Below, one piece after another: positions 22,612-32,687 of a DNA stretch of 34,655 nucleotides. The DNA is from Streptomyces sp. 15-116A. Lineage in GTDB: Bacteria > Actinomycetota > Actinomycetes > Streptomycetales > Streptomycetaceae. The stretch is taken from positions 1 to 34,655 of the forward strand of contig NZ_JAOCQE010000044.1 in NCBI RefSeq assembly GCF_025290915.1. The letters run 5' to 3'. The notes under the pieces were generated by a model, which was not told where the DNA came from, searched no databases, and saw only the letters and a list, made by a program, of their open reading frames with translations. Position 1 is the first letter of the stretch, and every line of letters begins with the position of its first letter. The position numbers and the translations under genes were made by a program.

Positions 22612-23598
22612 ATGACGAACCTCGGCCGGCTCTACCCTCTCCTCGACGACGTCCGCCTGCCGGACGACCTGCCCTACTCCCAGGTGAGCACCTGGGAGTT
22701 GAGGTTCCTCTACCTGCTCGGCCGGCATCACCTCACCGGTGCGGACCGGCTCGTCGAGCTGGGCTCCGGCGGGGGCGGCTCCACGTACGCGCTGGCGCTC
22801 GGGCTGCGCGAGAGCCCGGTGTTCGACGAGGGCACCGGGCGGCTGCACGCTTACGACTTCTTCCGGGTCGGCAAGGGCACCTTCGCCACGGAGAAGTTCT
22901 TCACGGCGGGGGCGAAGCCGGCGGACGACGACTCGTTCCTGGACGACTTCAAAAGCCGCCTGGAGCCGTTCCTGCCGTTCCTGGAGATCCACGCCGGGGA
23001 CCTGTGGCAGACGTCCGATCCGCAGGACACCAGCCCCATCGAGTTCCTGCACGTCGACATCGCCAAGACCGCCCGCGTGTTCCGCTGCGTGGCCGAGCGG
23101 TTCCTGACCCGGCTGCGGCCCGGCTCGGTCGTGCTGCACCAGGACTTCGCCGGGCCCCGGCTGCCCTGGCTGCATCACAGCACCGGCGCGCTGCTGCCGT
23201 ACATCGAGATCGCCGGGCCGCCGATCCGCTCCACGCTCGCCTTCGAGGTGGTCCGGCCGATCCCCGAGGACCTGCTGAAGCGGATCGCGGAGGACGCCTA
23301 CACGGTCGAGGAGAAGCTGGAGCTGATCTCCGCCGTGCAGGAGCGGATCGACCGCGACCACACCGGCGGCATCCCCTTCAAGTCGGTGCTGGAGTTCGCC
23401 AAGGCGTATGTCGCCCACTACGCCGGGGACCACAAGCGGGCCTGGTCGATCGCCGAGGCGCTGACCGGCGACGCGTACCTGAGCCGGACCCGGGCGGACC
23501 ATTTCGCGCAGCTGCGCACGGCGTACGAGCAGGACCGGGAGAAGGGCGGCGGGGGCTCGCGGCTGGGGCGGCTGGTGAGGAAGGCCGTCCGGCGCTGA
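22612..23598 (+). CDS. SAM-dependent methyltransferase-like protein
   Basis: The protein has 328 residues from ATG 22612, with GTGAGG upstream; an earlier in-frame ATG at 22570 would add 14 non-conserved residues. VELGSGGGGSTYALALGL (about residue 45) is the glycine-rich SAM loop, LHAYDFFRVGKG follows where the ribose-binding acid is expected, and EFLHVDIAKTARVFRC with VVLHQDF matches the class I fold of the capsule-type methyltransferase group. The C-terminal third is helical with no known motif, ending in a basic tail. It is probably a sugar O-methyltransferase of the polymer. Substrate is unknown. Confidence 0.78.
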   Translation: MTNLGRLYPLLDDVRLPDDLPYSQVSTWELRFLYLLGRHHLTGADRLVELGSGGGGSTYALALGLRESPVFDEGTGRLHAYDFFRVGKGTFATEKFFTAGAKPADDDSFLDDFKSRLEPFLPFLEIHAGDLWQTSDPQDTSPIEFLHVDIAKTARVFRCVAERFLTRLRPGSVVLHQDFAGPRLPWLHHSTGALLPYIEIAGPPIRSTLAFEVVRPIPEDLLKRIAEDAYTVEEKLELISAVQERIDRDHTGGIPFKSVLEFAKAYVAHYAGDHKRAWSIAEALTGDAYLSRTRADHFAQLRTAYEQDREKGGGGSRLGRLVRKAVRR

Positions 23599-23640
23599 AG
23601 CCCCGAGGAAGAAGGCTGTCAGACGCCGAAGCCCCAAGGA

Positions 23641-23677
23641 TGAGCCCCCGCGGCCGGGAAGCGACCGCGGGGGCTCA
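23641..23677. terminator. Bidirectional terminator between convergent genes
   Basis: TGAGCCCCCGCGG and CCGCGGGGGCTCA form a perfect 13-bp stem with an 11-base loop. It lies between the stops of the methyltransferase and the GT8-pyruvyltransferase genes and can serve both. Confidence 0.8.
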
Positions 23678-23688
23678 CCGGTGCGGGC

Positions 23689-26025
23689 TCACGCGCCGAG
23701 GATCGCCCTCAGGTCGGCGGCGTTGGCCTCGGTGACCTTCCACAGCGCCTGTTGTCGCTCGTGGACGTCGGCGACGGCCCTCGCGTGGTCGTCCAGGATC
23801 GCGAGCGCGCGCTCGGTGAGGACGGCGCCCAGGTGCCGGTCGTGCACGGAGACACCCCACTCGGGGCGCTCGATGTCGGCCAGGAAGTAGGCCATCTTCG
23901 GGTGCGAGATCAGCGAGACGATCGGCGTGCCGACCCCGAACGGGATCATCCCGGCGTGCCCGCGCATGCCGATGACCAGGCGTGTCCTGGCGTACAGGTC
24001 ACGGATGGCGTCGTTGTCGAAGTCGTACATCGGGATCACGGGCAGCGAGATGCCGTGCTCGCGGCGCAGGTCGAAGGCGATCCGCTCGTCGTCGAGGGAG
24101 TGCGCCACGCAGCGGACCTCGGTGTGGGCGCCGATGGCGCGCACGGCCTTCGCGATCTCGGCGAGAAAGTGCCCGTAGTCGTGCCCGAAGCGCAGTCCGG
24201 CGCGGTCGTAGGCGGCGTTCAGCAGGACGGTGTCCTCGCGTCCTGCCGGGTCCTGCCAGCCGGGGAGGAGCTGCCGGGTGACCGTGGTGGGGCAGGGCTG
24301 GAAGCGCACCTTGTCGTGCAGGTGGGCGGGGAGCATCGCGCGGACCTTCTCGATGGAGCCGTGGTTGCGCAGCCCGAAGAACGCCGCCTTCTCCACCAGG
24401 AGCCTGAGGCTCTCCCGGAAGCGTCCGGCCCGGTAGGACTGGCCGTCAAAGGCGTTGAACCCGACCGCGTACACCATGACCGGCACGTCGATCGCGCGCA
24501 GCTGCTCGTCGGGGACGTTCCACTGCCAGGCGCTGTTGCCGTTGGGCATGGTGTCCGGGATGAACAGTCCGCCGCCGCCGATGACAAGGCCGCGCCGTGC
24601 GTTGACGCGCCGCAGGGCGGCCTGGTCGAACAGGCGGTGGGCGTGGACGGAGTGCCAGCGGCGGGTGGTGGTGTCGGGGCCGAAGGCGAGGCGCACGGTC
24701 TCGGGGAGCAGCTTGTCGCCGGCGTTGCCCTGCCGGTCCATGTAGAAGGCGACGTGGGCCAGTTGGTCCTCGGCGCCGCCCTGGTCCTGCACCGGCACGC
24801 CGGTGGCGCGCTGCGCCCACAGGCGGCTGGGGCGGTGGGTGGGGTCGACGGCCAGCCCGGCGGTGGCGTGGGCGAGGGCCGTCGTGTCGTCGCCGTGCAC
24901 CCAGGCGATCTGGGCGAGACGGGCGAAGGCGGTGGCGGCCCGGTTGGGCGCGGCGGTGGCGAGCAGCAGCCGGGCCTTGGCCTCCTCGTAGCGGGAGACG
25001 CTCATCAGGGCGTGCCCGAGCACCTCGTGCGGCCAGGCCTCGTCGAGCGGGATGTGCACGCTGGAGAGGATGTCGACGGCGTCCTGGTAGTCGCCGGCCG
25101 CGATGTGCGCCGCGGCCACCTTGCGGGCGCTCTCCACATCGCCGGTGCGGGCCACGTGCGGGGTGCCGTAGTGCACGAGCAGGTCGTGGTGGAGCGTGCC
25201 GCCGAGCGCCAGGTAGGCGGCCTGGAAGTCGGCGTCGCTCAGGTCGTACGCCCGCCAGCGCTCCTCGGCCTGCGCGTAGCCGGACTCGCCGCCCTGCCAG
25301 GGCTTGTGGCGTCCGGTGAAGTGCAGGATCGCGGTGTCCTCGGGCACCTGCAGGTCGCCGGACAGGCGCCGCTTGACGAAGTTGTAGCGCGGGTCCAGGC
25401 GCACGAAGTCGCCGTCGAGAACGGCGTTGAGGATGCCCTGGTCGTGCTTGTCGAGTTCGTAGGCACCGCTGCGTCCGGTCGCGTCGAGCTTCGCGCAGAA
25501 CGCGTCGCTGAGGTACTCGCGCTGGATGACCAGCAGCCCGGAGTTGAGCTTGTGCTGCCCGTGGAAGAACTGCGGCACGGCCGCCAGGCCCTCGCGCAGG
25601 GTGAGCAGTTCGGTGAGGTCGCCGAGGACGACCATGTCGGTGTCGAGGGTGATGACCGTGTCGTAGTCGCGCAGCCGGAAGACGTCGAGGATGAAGTAGG
25701 CCTTGCGGACGAGGTAGTTGTCCTGGTCGCCCTTCTTGTACGTGTCGTAGTGCCCGGCGTCGACGCGGCGGAGCACGATGCGCGGGTGCAGGGCGCGGAT
25801 CTTCGCGATCGAGCCGGGGCGCAGGTCGTCGTGGAGGACGACGAAGTCCTCGCACACGCCCGGGTTGGTGAGGGCGAGGCTGCGCAGCAGGACGAGGAAG
25901 CCGGGGAGGTAGTTCTCGTCGACGTAGGACGCGAAGGCGATGCGGCGCTTGCCGGTGAGGTGGTGGGCCGCGGTCGGCGGGGCGGCGGTCGCGGTGCCGG
26001 CCGGGGTCGGGGAGGTCGTGGTCAT
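23689..26025 (-). CDS. GT8 glycosyltransferase fused to polysaccharide pyruvyl transferase
   Basis: The protein has 778 residues. Residues about 25-275 are a GT8 glycosyltransferase: IAFASYVDENYLPG, TLDTDMVVLGD with the D128-x-D130 metal motif, and HFTGRHKPW near 235. A helical TPR-like linker (about 290-420) follows. Residues about 425-760 are a PS_pyruv_trans domain: RQGNAGDKLLPE, VIGGGGLFIPDT, and ARTRLVIGMRGHAGMIPFGVGTPIVSL. One chain would thus add a hexose and put a pyruvate ketal on the polymer. ATG 26025 overlaps the stop of the GT29 gene as ATGA, so the two are coupled. From memory, bacterial pyruvylation uses phosphoenolpyruvate. Confidence 0.9.
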   Translation of the reverse strand: MTTTSPTPAGTATAAPPTAAHHLTGKRRIAFASYVDENYLPGFLVLLRSLALTNPGVCEDFVVLHDDLRPGSIAKIRALHPRIVLRRVDAGHYDTYKKGDQDNYLVRKAYFILDVFRLRDYDTVITLDTDMVVLGDLTELLTLREGLAAVPQFFHGQHKLNSGLLVIQREYLSDAFCAKLDATGRSGAYELDKHDQGILNAVLDGDFVRLDPRYNFVKRRLSGDLQVPEDTAILHFTGRHKPWQGGESGYAQAEERWRAYDLSDADFQAAYLALGGTLHHDLLVHYGTPHVARTGDVESARKVAAAHIAAGDYQDAVDILSSVHIPLDEAWPHEVLGHALMSVSRYEEAKARLLLATAAPNRAATAFARLAQIAWVHGDDTTALAHATAGLAVDPTHRPSRLWAQRATGVPVQDQGGAEDQLAHVAFYMDRQGNAGDKLLPETVRLAFGPDTTTRRWHSVHAHRLFDQAALRRVNARRGLVIGGGGLFIPDTMPNGNSAWQWNVPDEQLRAIDVPVMVYAVGFNAFDGQSYRAGRFRESLRLLVEKAAFFGLRNHGSIEKVRAMLPAHLHDKVRFQPCPTTVTRQLLPGWQDPAGREDTVLLNAAYDRAGLRFGHDYGHFLAEIAKAVRAIGAHTEVRCVAHSLDDERIAFDLRREHGISLPVIPMYDFDNDAIRDLYARTRLVIGMRGHAGMIPFGVGTPIVSLISHPKMAYFLADIERPEWGVSVHDRHLGAVLTERALAILDDHARAVADVHERQQALWKVTEANAADLRAILGA

Positions 26026-27512
26026 CGCAGGGATATCCTCAGGTCGGTCACGCGCTGGGCCCGCTGCATGACCCATTCCTTCTCGCTGGTGTATTCGTGC
26101 ACGGATGTGATGGCCAGCTTCATCGCCTCCGGCACGCGGTAGGCGCCGCTCTCGTAGAAGTCGAAGCCGATGAGGTCGAGGGTGGGGCTGACGTCGAGGA
26201 AGTCCAGCAGGTACAGCATGTTGAAGCCGGTGGTGGGGATGCCCGGCCAGGCGTCGGCGGAGAGCCGGCCGATGGTGCGGACGGGCCAGCGCAGGGACTC
26301 GTCGCCGAGGTACTGCTGTGCGCCGGGGACGAGGCGGTTGCGCAGCGAGTACTTCCAGTCGCCGGAGACACCGCCGAAGACGAGCCGGGTGGTGACCGGC
26401 CGGTCCCAGTTGAAGCCGTGCTTGTGGATGGTGGCGTGGAGGTCGGTGCGGCTGCCGGTGTGCTGCGGGTCGATGCGGTACGAGTTGAAGCGCACCACGA
26501 GGTCGTAGGCGTCGATCTCGGCGCCGAGTGAACTGGCGCCGACCCGACCGGAATTGGCGACCAGGCAGACCGACTTGCCCGCGATCAGATTGCGGAACTC
26601 ACCGAGGCTGATCCACTGCACGCCGCCGACGGTGGGGTCGGCGACGGGGCCGCGCATCCGGGTGCGGCGCTGCTCGGCGTAGAGGGCGAGGGCCTCGGTG
26701 AGGCCGGGCAGCGCGGCGGGGTCGCGGTGGGCGGCGAGGCGCAGGTCGAGGTACTGGCTGAGCAGTTCCTGCCGGTCGGCGACAGGGGCGTCGGCGGCGG
26801 CCAGGGCGAGGAGCGCTCCCACAAGGCGGGGCTCGGCCTCCGTCCAGTCCCCCACGGCGTGGGCGGCCAGGCCCTCGGCCCACACGTCGGTGGCGGGACG
26901 CCGCGCGAACTCCTCGGCGCGCGGGCACTGGCGGCGCAGCAGGGCGAGCAGCTCCCGCTCCGTCTCCCCGGCCGAGCGCAGACCCGCGACCTTGGCGCGG
27001 ACGCCGAAGCCGTCGTCGTCGGTGAGCTCCAGATAGCGCTCGTAGGCCGCCACGGCGGCGGGCTCGTCTCCGAGGGTCTCCAGGAGCCGGGCACGCAGGC
27101 GCCAGCCGGCCCGGGAGTTCTTGCGGTGGGCCAGCACGGTGGCGCTGATGACCAGCGCGAGGTTCAGCTCGTCGTCGTAGCCGCACTCCAGGGCCTTGCT
27201 GGCGACGGCGAGCAGGGCGTCGAGGAGCTCGCCGGACAGGCCGGAGCTCGGGGTCGCCGCGCCTTTGACGGCCCGTTTGAGCAGGGCGGTCGCGCCGGTC
27301 GGGGCGGGCGGCGGCGCGGGAGCGGTGCGGGTGGCGCAGACGACGAGCAGCTTTCTCAGCTGCTCGGCGAGTTCGATGCGGCGGCGGTCGATGCTGCCGA
27401 CGAGTTTGCCGCTGTGCACCGCACAGGCGCGCAGACAGTCGTCCAGCTCCGCTCCCGCTGCCCGTACGTCTGCCCGTGCGCGCTTCTGCTGATCCCTCTG
27501 GACCCTCGTCAT
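26022..27512 (-). CDS. GT29 (animal-type) sialyltransferase with helical N-terminal domain
   Basis: The protein has 496 residues. Residues 1-290 are helical and TPR-like, with no signal peptide or membrane segment. From about 312 the GT29 sialylmotifs appear in order. Motif L contains CLVANSGRVG, YDLVVRFNSY and HTGSRTD, with the CMP-binding Asn320 and Asn343. Motif S is PTTGFNMLYLLDFL followed by LDLIGFDFY. Motif VS is H472-x4-E477 in HEYTSE. The Cys in motif S that pairs with the motif-L Cys in animal enzymes is missing, as fits a cytoplasmic enzyme. AGGAG lies five bases before the ATG. It likely uses the CMP-sugar made by the fused synthetase encoded 8 kb to the left. Confidence 0.87.
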   Translation of the reverse strand: MTRVQRDQQKRARADVRAAGAELDDCLRACAVHSGKLVGSIDRRRIELAEQLRKLLVVCATRTAPAPPPAPTGATALLKRAVKGAATPSSGLSGELLDALLAVASKALECGYDDELNLALVISATVLAHRKNSRAGWRLRARLLETLGDEPAAVAAYERYLELTDDDGFGVRAKVAGLRSAGETERELLALLRRQCPRAEEFARRPATDVWAEGLAAHAVGDWTEAEPRLVGALLALAAADAPVADRQELLSQYLDLRLAAHRDPAALPGLTEALALYAEQRRTRMRGPVADPTVGGVQWISLGEFRNLIAGKSVCLVANSGRVGASSLGAEIDAYDLVVRFNSYRIDPQHTGSRTDLHATIHKHGFNWDRPVTTRLVFGGVSGDWKYSLRNRLVPGAQQYLGDESLRWPVRTIGRLSADAWPGIPTTGFNMLYLLDFLDVSPTLDLIGFDFYESGAYRVPEAMKLAITSVHEYTSEKEWVMQRAQRVTDLRISLR

Positions 27513-27552
27513 GGCACTCCTGGTGTCCGAGTGGCGTGGGGGGATGTTGAGG

Positions 27553-27558
27553 AATTTA
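27553..27558 (-). promoter_or_regulatory. Possible -10 box of the GT29 operon
   Basis: TAAATT on the minus strand, in the short palindrome CCTAAATTCC, 40 bp before the GT29 ATG. No clear -35 is visible. Confidence 0.35.
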
Positions 27559-27645
27559 GGAAACCAAGGCGACGTGCGGGTGAACGTGCAAGGACCGGGC
27601 GGCGAATCGTTGGCCCGGCGGTCAGGGGCACGCTGTGAATCGGAC

Positions 27646-27651
27646 TAGCGT
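27646..27651 (+). promoter_or_regulatory. Possible -10 box of the acyltransferase gene
   Basis: TAGCGT in GGACTAGCGTG, 54 bp before the GTG start, the same hexamer as in the 19967 promoter. Confidence 0.35.
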
Positions 27652-27705
27652 GCTGATACATCCATCGCGCCACAGGGCCATCGCCCGCACCTCGAGGGGA
27701 CGTAC

Positions 27706-28827
27706 GTGACCAGCCTGACCGCCCGCCCGGCCGTCGATGTGACCGTGCAGCCGGCTCTGCCGGGGCCGCCCCGTCAGAGCAGGCTGCGGGCCCTCGACGG
27801 ACTGCGGCTCGTCGCCGCGCTGATGGTGGCCGCGTACCACTACGGCGGTCGCGGCGGCGAGGTCACCGAGGCCTGGGGATCGTCGCCGAAGCTGCAGTTC
27901 CCGACGCTGCACTCGTGGTTCGCGTACGGGTGTCTGGGCGTGCAGATCTTCTTCGTGATCAGCGGGTTCGTGATCTGCATGAGCGGCTGGGGCCGGCCGC
28001 TCAGGTCGTTCTTCGCCTCGCGGGCCGCGCGGCTGCTGCCGGCCTACTGGTGCGCGGTCGTGCTGGTGGTGGCGGTGTTCGCGCTGCCGGTGGTCGCCTA
28101 CGAGGCGGTGTCACCGAGCGACGCGCTGGTGAATCTGACGATGCTGCAGATGCCGCTGGGTGTGGACCGGGTGCTGGGGGTGTGCTGGACGCTGTGGGCG
28201 GAGGTCCGTTTCTACGCGCTGTTCGCCCTCTTCGTCGTCCTGCCCGGGGCGAGCCGGCAGCGCACGATCATGTTCTGCGCCTGCTGGACGCTGGCGGCGG
28301 TGATCGCGCAGTCCGCGAAGGAGCCGCTGCTCGACATCGTGGTGATGCCCGAGTACGCCCCGTTCTTCATCGGCGGCGTGGGGCTCTACCTCGTCCACCG
28401 CGACCGGCGGGACGCCTACGCCTGGGGCATCGTCGGCGTGAGCTGGCTGCTGGGCCAGCACCACGTCGTCCGGGAACTGTGGCACGCGCCCAGCGTGGAC
28501 GCGTTCTCCTACCGCTCCTCGGCGATGATCGTCCTCGTCGTGACCCTGGGCTTCGTCGCGGTCGCGGCGGTCGCGCTGGGCTGGCTGAACCGGGTGAACT
28601 GGCCCTGGCTGACGGTCGCCGGGGCACTGACGTACCCCTTCTACTTGGTCCACGAGCACCTGGGTTGGGTGGTGATCGGCGCCCTGCACCGGGGGCTGCA
28701 CCTGCCGTCGGCGATGACCTTCGCCCTCACGGTCGCGTCGATGCTGCTGCTGGCGTGGCTGATCCACCGGTGCGTGGAAAAGCCGCTGACACCTCGCCTG
28801 CGGGCAGTGCTGTCCCGGCGGCACTGA
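27706..28827 (+). CDS. Membrane acyltransferase (acyltransferase 3 / OafA-like)
   Basis: The protein has 373 residues and about ten membrane helices. LRALDGLRLVAALMVAAYHYGG is the hallmark first helix with the catalytic His, and VQIFFVISGFVICMS, RAARLLPAYW and VHEHLGW follow as in OafA-type enzymes, which move acetyl or other acyl groups to sugars across the membrane. GTG 27706 has GAGGGGAC about five bases upstream. It is divergent from the GT29-GT8 pair, and by position it is a good candidate for O-acylating the surface polymer. Confidence 0.92.
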   Translation: MTSLTARPAVDVTVQPALPGPPRQSRLRALDGLRLVAALMVAAYHYGGRGGEVTEAWGSSPKLQFPTLHSWFAYGCLGVQIFFVISGFVICMSGWGRPLRSFFASRAARLLPAYWCAVVLVVAVFALPVVAYEAVSPSDALVNLTMLQMPLGVDRVLGVCWTLWAEVRFYALFALFVVLPGASRQRTIMFCACWTLAAVIAQSAKEPLLDIVVMPEYAPFFIGGVGLYLVHRDRRDAYAWGIVGVSWLLGQHHVVRELWHAPSVDAFSYRSSAMIVLVVTLGFVAVAAVALGWLNRVNWPWLTVAGALTYPFYLVHEHLGWVVIGALHRGLHLPSAMTFALTVASMLLLAWLIHRCVEKPLTPRLRAVLSRRH

Positions 28828-28851
28828 GGCCTGGCCGGCCACCCTCCGGGG

Positions 28852-29007
28852 TCACGTGCGCGTCGGGCCGTAGCGCGCCTCGATGCCCGCGAGGACCAGC
28901 GCGAGGCCTTCCTCGAAGTGCCGGTCGTAGTCGGTGAAGATCTCCGCGCCCGCCTGGGCCGACAGCGGGAAGTCGGCCATCACGCGGGCGCGTTGCTCCA
29001 GGTCGTA
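28852..29007 (-). pseudogene. TetR-family regulator, C-terminal remnant
   Basis: About 52 codons remain in frame: [13 protein letters not shown], then [17 protein letters not shown] and LVLAGIEARYGPTRT before the stop. This is the end of a TetR tetracycline-repressor-type C-terminal domain. The helix-turn-helix domain and any start codon are missing: upstream of about 29007 the sequence becomes the middle of a monooxygenase on the opposite strand. It cannot act as a regulator. Confidence 0.7.
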
Positions 29008-29729
29008 CCGTCGCGCGCTTCGCGGAGGGGACGCCCGTGGACCTCTCGGAGGAGGGGGTACGGCGGGTCGTCGCCGACCGCTCCCACCTGGGCGCCTCCG
29101 ACGTCACCGAGGTCCGCTGGGCCTCGGACTTCCGCCCGCGCGCCGCACTCGCCGACCGCTTCCGCGCGGGCCGTGTGTTCCTCGCCGGGGACGCGGCGCA
29201 CGTCCACTCCCCCGCCGGCGGCCAGGGCCTCAACACCAGCGTCCAGGACGCTTACAACCTGGGCTGGAAGCTGGGCGCGGTGCTGCGAGGCGGGGCGGAC
29301 GCCTCCCTGCTCGACACCTACGAGGAGGAGCGGCGCCCGATCGCCGCGGGGGTGCTCGGTCTGTCGACCGGTGTCCATCGCGGCGAGGTGCGACGCGGGG
29401 CGGCGACGCGGCAGTTGGGGCTGAACTACCGGGAGTCGTCACTCACGGCTGAGACCCGGACGGCCCCCGGACCGGCGCGCGCGGGTGACCGCGCCCCCGA
29501 CGGGACGGTGAACGGCGTACGCCTCTTCGACGCGTTCCGGGGACCGCACTGGACGCTGCTGGGCGCCGCCGGGCATGTGGACGGCGTACCGGAGTCGGTC
29601 CGCACCCTCCCGGCGGCCCCTCAGTCGTACGGCCCCGGTGTCTTCCTCGTCCGGCCGGACGGCTATGTCGGCTGGGCGGGCGACACGGCGCAGGGACTGC
29701 GCGCGTACGTCGCCCGCGTCGGGCTCTGA
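29008..29729 (+). pseudogene. FAD-dependent aromatic monooxygenase, C-terminal half
   Basis: About 240 residues remain of a family of about 480-500. The second FAD motif [29 protein letters not shown] and the C-terminal thioredoxin-like domain ([13 protein letters not shown] to [14 protein letters not shown]) are intact. The N-terminal GxGxxG dinucleotide-binding fold and most of the substrate domain are gone. In-frame coding runs back to about 29004 and meets the TetR remnant. A GTG at 29037 with GGAGG upstream could still be translated to a 230-residue piece, but it should not bind FAD normally. Confidence 0.75.
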
Positions 29730-29732
29730 CCG

Positions 29733-30395
29733 CTAGGCGCTCGCGACCGACAGCTTCGCCGCGAAGCCGAGGAACAGTGCGCCGGCCGCCGAGGTGGCCC
29801 CCGCGGCCAGGCGGCGGCGTCGGCGGAACGCCTCCGCCAGGCGGGTGCCGCTGAAGATCAGCAGCGACAGGTAGAGGAAGCTCGCCGTCTGGAGCAGGGC
29901 GCCCAGGATGACGAAGGAGAGCGCGGGATAGGCGTAGCCGGGATCGACGAACTGCACGAAGAAGGAGATCAGGAAGAGGATGGCCTTCGGGTTGAGCAGC
30001 GAGACGACCAGCGCGCGGCGGTAGGGGCGCTCGTCCCCGGCGGGGGTGGTGGTGGCAGCGGCGGCCGTCTCGGTCTTGGCCGGCTGGCCCCGGTCCTTCC
30101 ACATGGTCCAGGCGGAGCGCAGCATGCCGTACGCCATCCACGCCAGGTATCCGGCGCCGGCGTACTTCACCACCATGAACAACAGCGGCGTCGTGGTGAG
30201 CACGGAGGCCGCGCCGAGCGCCGCCAGCGTCATCAGGATGGCGTCCCCGGTGAAGACTCCGGCCGCCGCCGCGTACCCGGTGCGCACACCCTTGCGGGCG
30301 GCCACGGACAGCACGTACAGCGAGTTGGGCCCGGGGAGCAGGACGATCAGGACGAGGCCTGCCAGGTAGGTGGGGAGGTCATTGACGCCGAACAT
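29733..30395 (-). CDS. leuE: LeuE-type amino acid exporter (LysE family)
   Basis: The protein has 220 residues with six hydrophobic segments. LVLIVLLPGPNSLYVLSVAARKG is the LysE/RhtB family motif, and GYLAWMAYGMLRSAW and SLLNPKAILFLISFFVQFVDPG are the other conserved blocks. An Ala/Thr-rich loop (about 105-125) separates the two halves. LeuE exports leucine and similar amino acids in E. coli; the substrate here is inferred. No ribosome binding site is seen, and a palindrome lies just upstream. Its stop is three bases from the monooxygenase remnant. Confidence 0.88.
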   Translation of the reverse strand: MFGVNDLPTYLAGLVLIVLLPGPNSLYVLSVAARKGVRTGYAAAAGVFTGDAILMTLAALGAASVLTTTPLLFMVVKYAGAGYLAWMAYGMLRSAWTMWKDRGQPAKTETAAAATTTPAGDERPYRRALVVSLLNPKAILFLISFFVQFVDPGYAYPALSFVILGALLQTASFLYLSLLIFSGTRLAEAFRRRRRLAAGATSAAGALFLGFAAKLSVASA

Positions 30396-30399
30396 GGAG

Positions 30400-30427
30400 G
30401 GAGTGTCGCACGGGGGTACGACACTCC
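30400..30427. promoter_or_regulatory. Palindrome between leuE and the second Uma2 gene
   Basis: GGAGTGTCG, ten bases, CGACACTCC: a perfect 9-bp inverted repeat, five bases before the leuE ATG and 12 bp after the Uma2 stop. It may be the Uma2 terminator or a leuE operator; no T-run follows. Confidence 0.45.
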
Positions 30428-30438
30428 GTTCCAGTGTT

Positions 30439-31014
30439 TCAGCCGTCGAGAAGGGTGTCCGCCAAGAGCTCGACGCGCACTCCGACCGACTCCGGCACGG
30501 CCACGTCCTGGCCGCGCTTGAAACGCTGCGGGTCGGGGTACTTGCCGTCGGCCGGATCGGTGTAGAGCAGGACCTCGTCGTGCTTGCGGTCGACGATCAG
30601 GTAGACAGGGATGCCCGCCTGGGCGTAGCACTCGACCTTGGGGCCGAGGTCGTCGGACCAGTTGGACGACGTGATCTCGACGACCATGCGGAAGACGTTC
30701 GGCGCGTAGCAGTTCTTGGTGACGTGGGCGTCGCGGAAGTCCTCGTCGACGACGGAGAAATCGGGGATCGCGAAGTCCGCCGGCAATGTGGGCAGCCAGA
30801 GCCCGACCCCCTGAACCCACTCACGCCCGGTCTCGACGATGCCCGCGCGGTCGAATGCCCTGCCGAGTTTCGTCAGCGCAAGCCGATGCGAACCATCCGG
30901 CGGCGGTGTCACAGTGAGCCTCCCCTGGAGAATCTCCACGCGGTGGCCAGGCAGTGCGCGGGCGAGCTGGTCGGCAGCCTCGCCCAGGGTCAGCTCCTGC
31001 TGCAGTACGGCCAT
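30439..31014 (-). CDS. Uma2 family restriction-endonuclease-like protein (second copy)
   Basis: The protein has 191 residues from ATG 31014, with AAGGAGG about seven bases upstream. The same fold as 2597-3190 can be read: HRVEILQGRLTV, AIPDFSVV with the Asp, FRMVVEITSSN with the Glu, and GPKVECYAQAGIPVYLIVDRK with the Lys. Sequence similarity with the first copy is limited to these blocks, so it is not a recent duplicate. Function is not established for the family. It follows the mutase gene at 92 bp, and a shared transcript is possible. Confidence 0.88.
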   Translation of the reverse strand: MAVLQQELTLGEAADQLARALPGHRVEILQGRLTVTPPPDGSHRLALTKLGRAFDRAGIVETGREWVQGVGLWLPTLPADFAIPDFSVVDEDFRDAHVTKNCYAPNVFRMVVEITSSNWSDDLGPKVECYAQAGIPVYLIVDRKHDEVLLYTDPADGKYPDPQRFKRGQDVAVPESVGVRVELLADTLLDG

Positions 31015-31106
31015 GGCGTCCTCCTTTTCGGGTCCCACTCTCCACGAGAACAGCCGGGAGCGGACCGTATCCGGCCGCGCTCACTCTTAGGGAGTAATCG
31101 ACCAGG

Positions 31107-32687
<1,581 letters not shown>

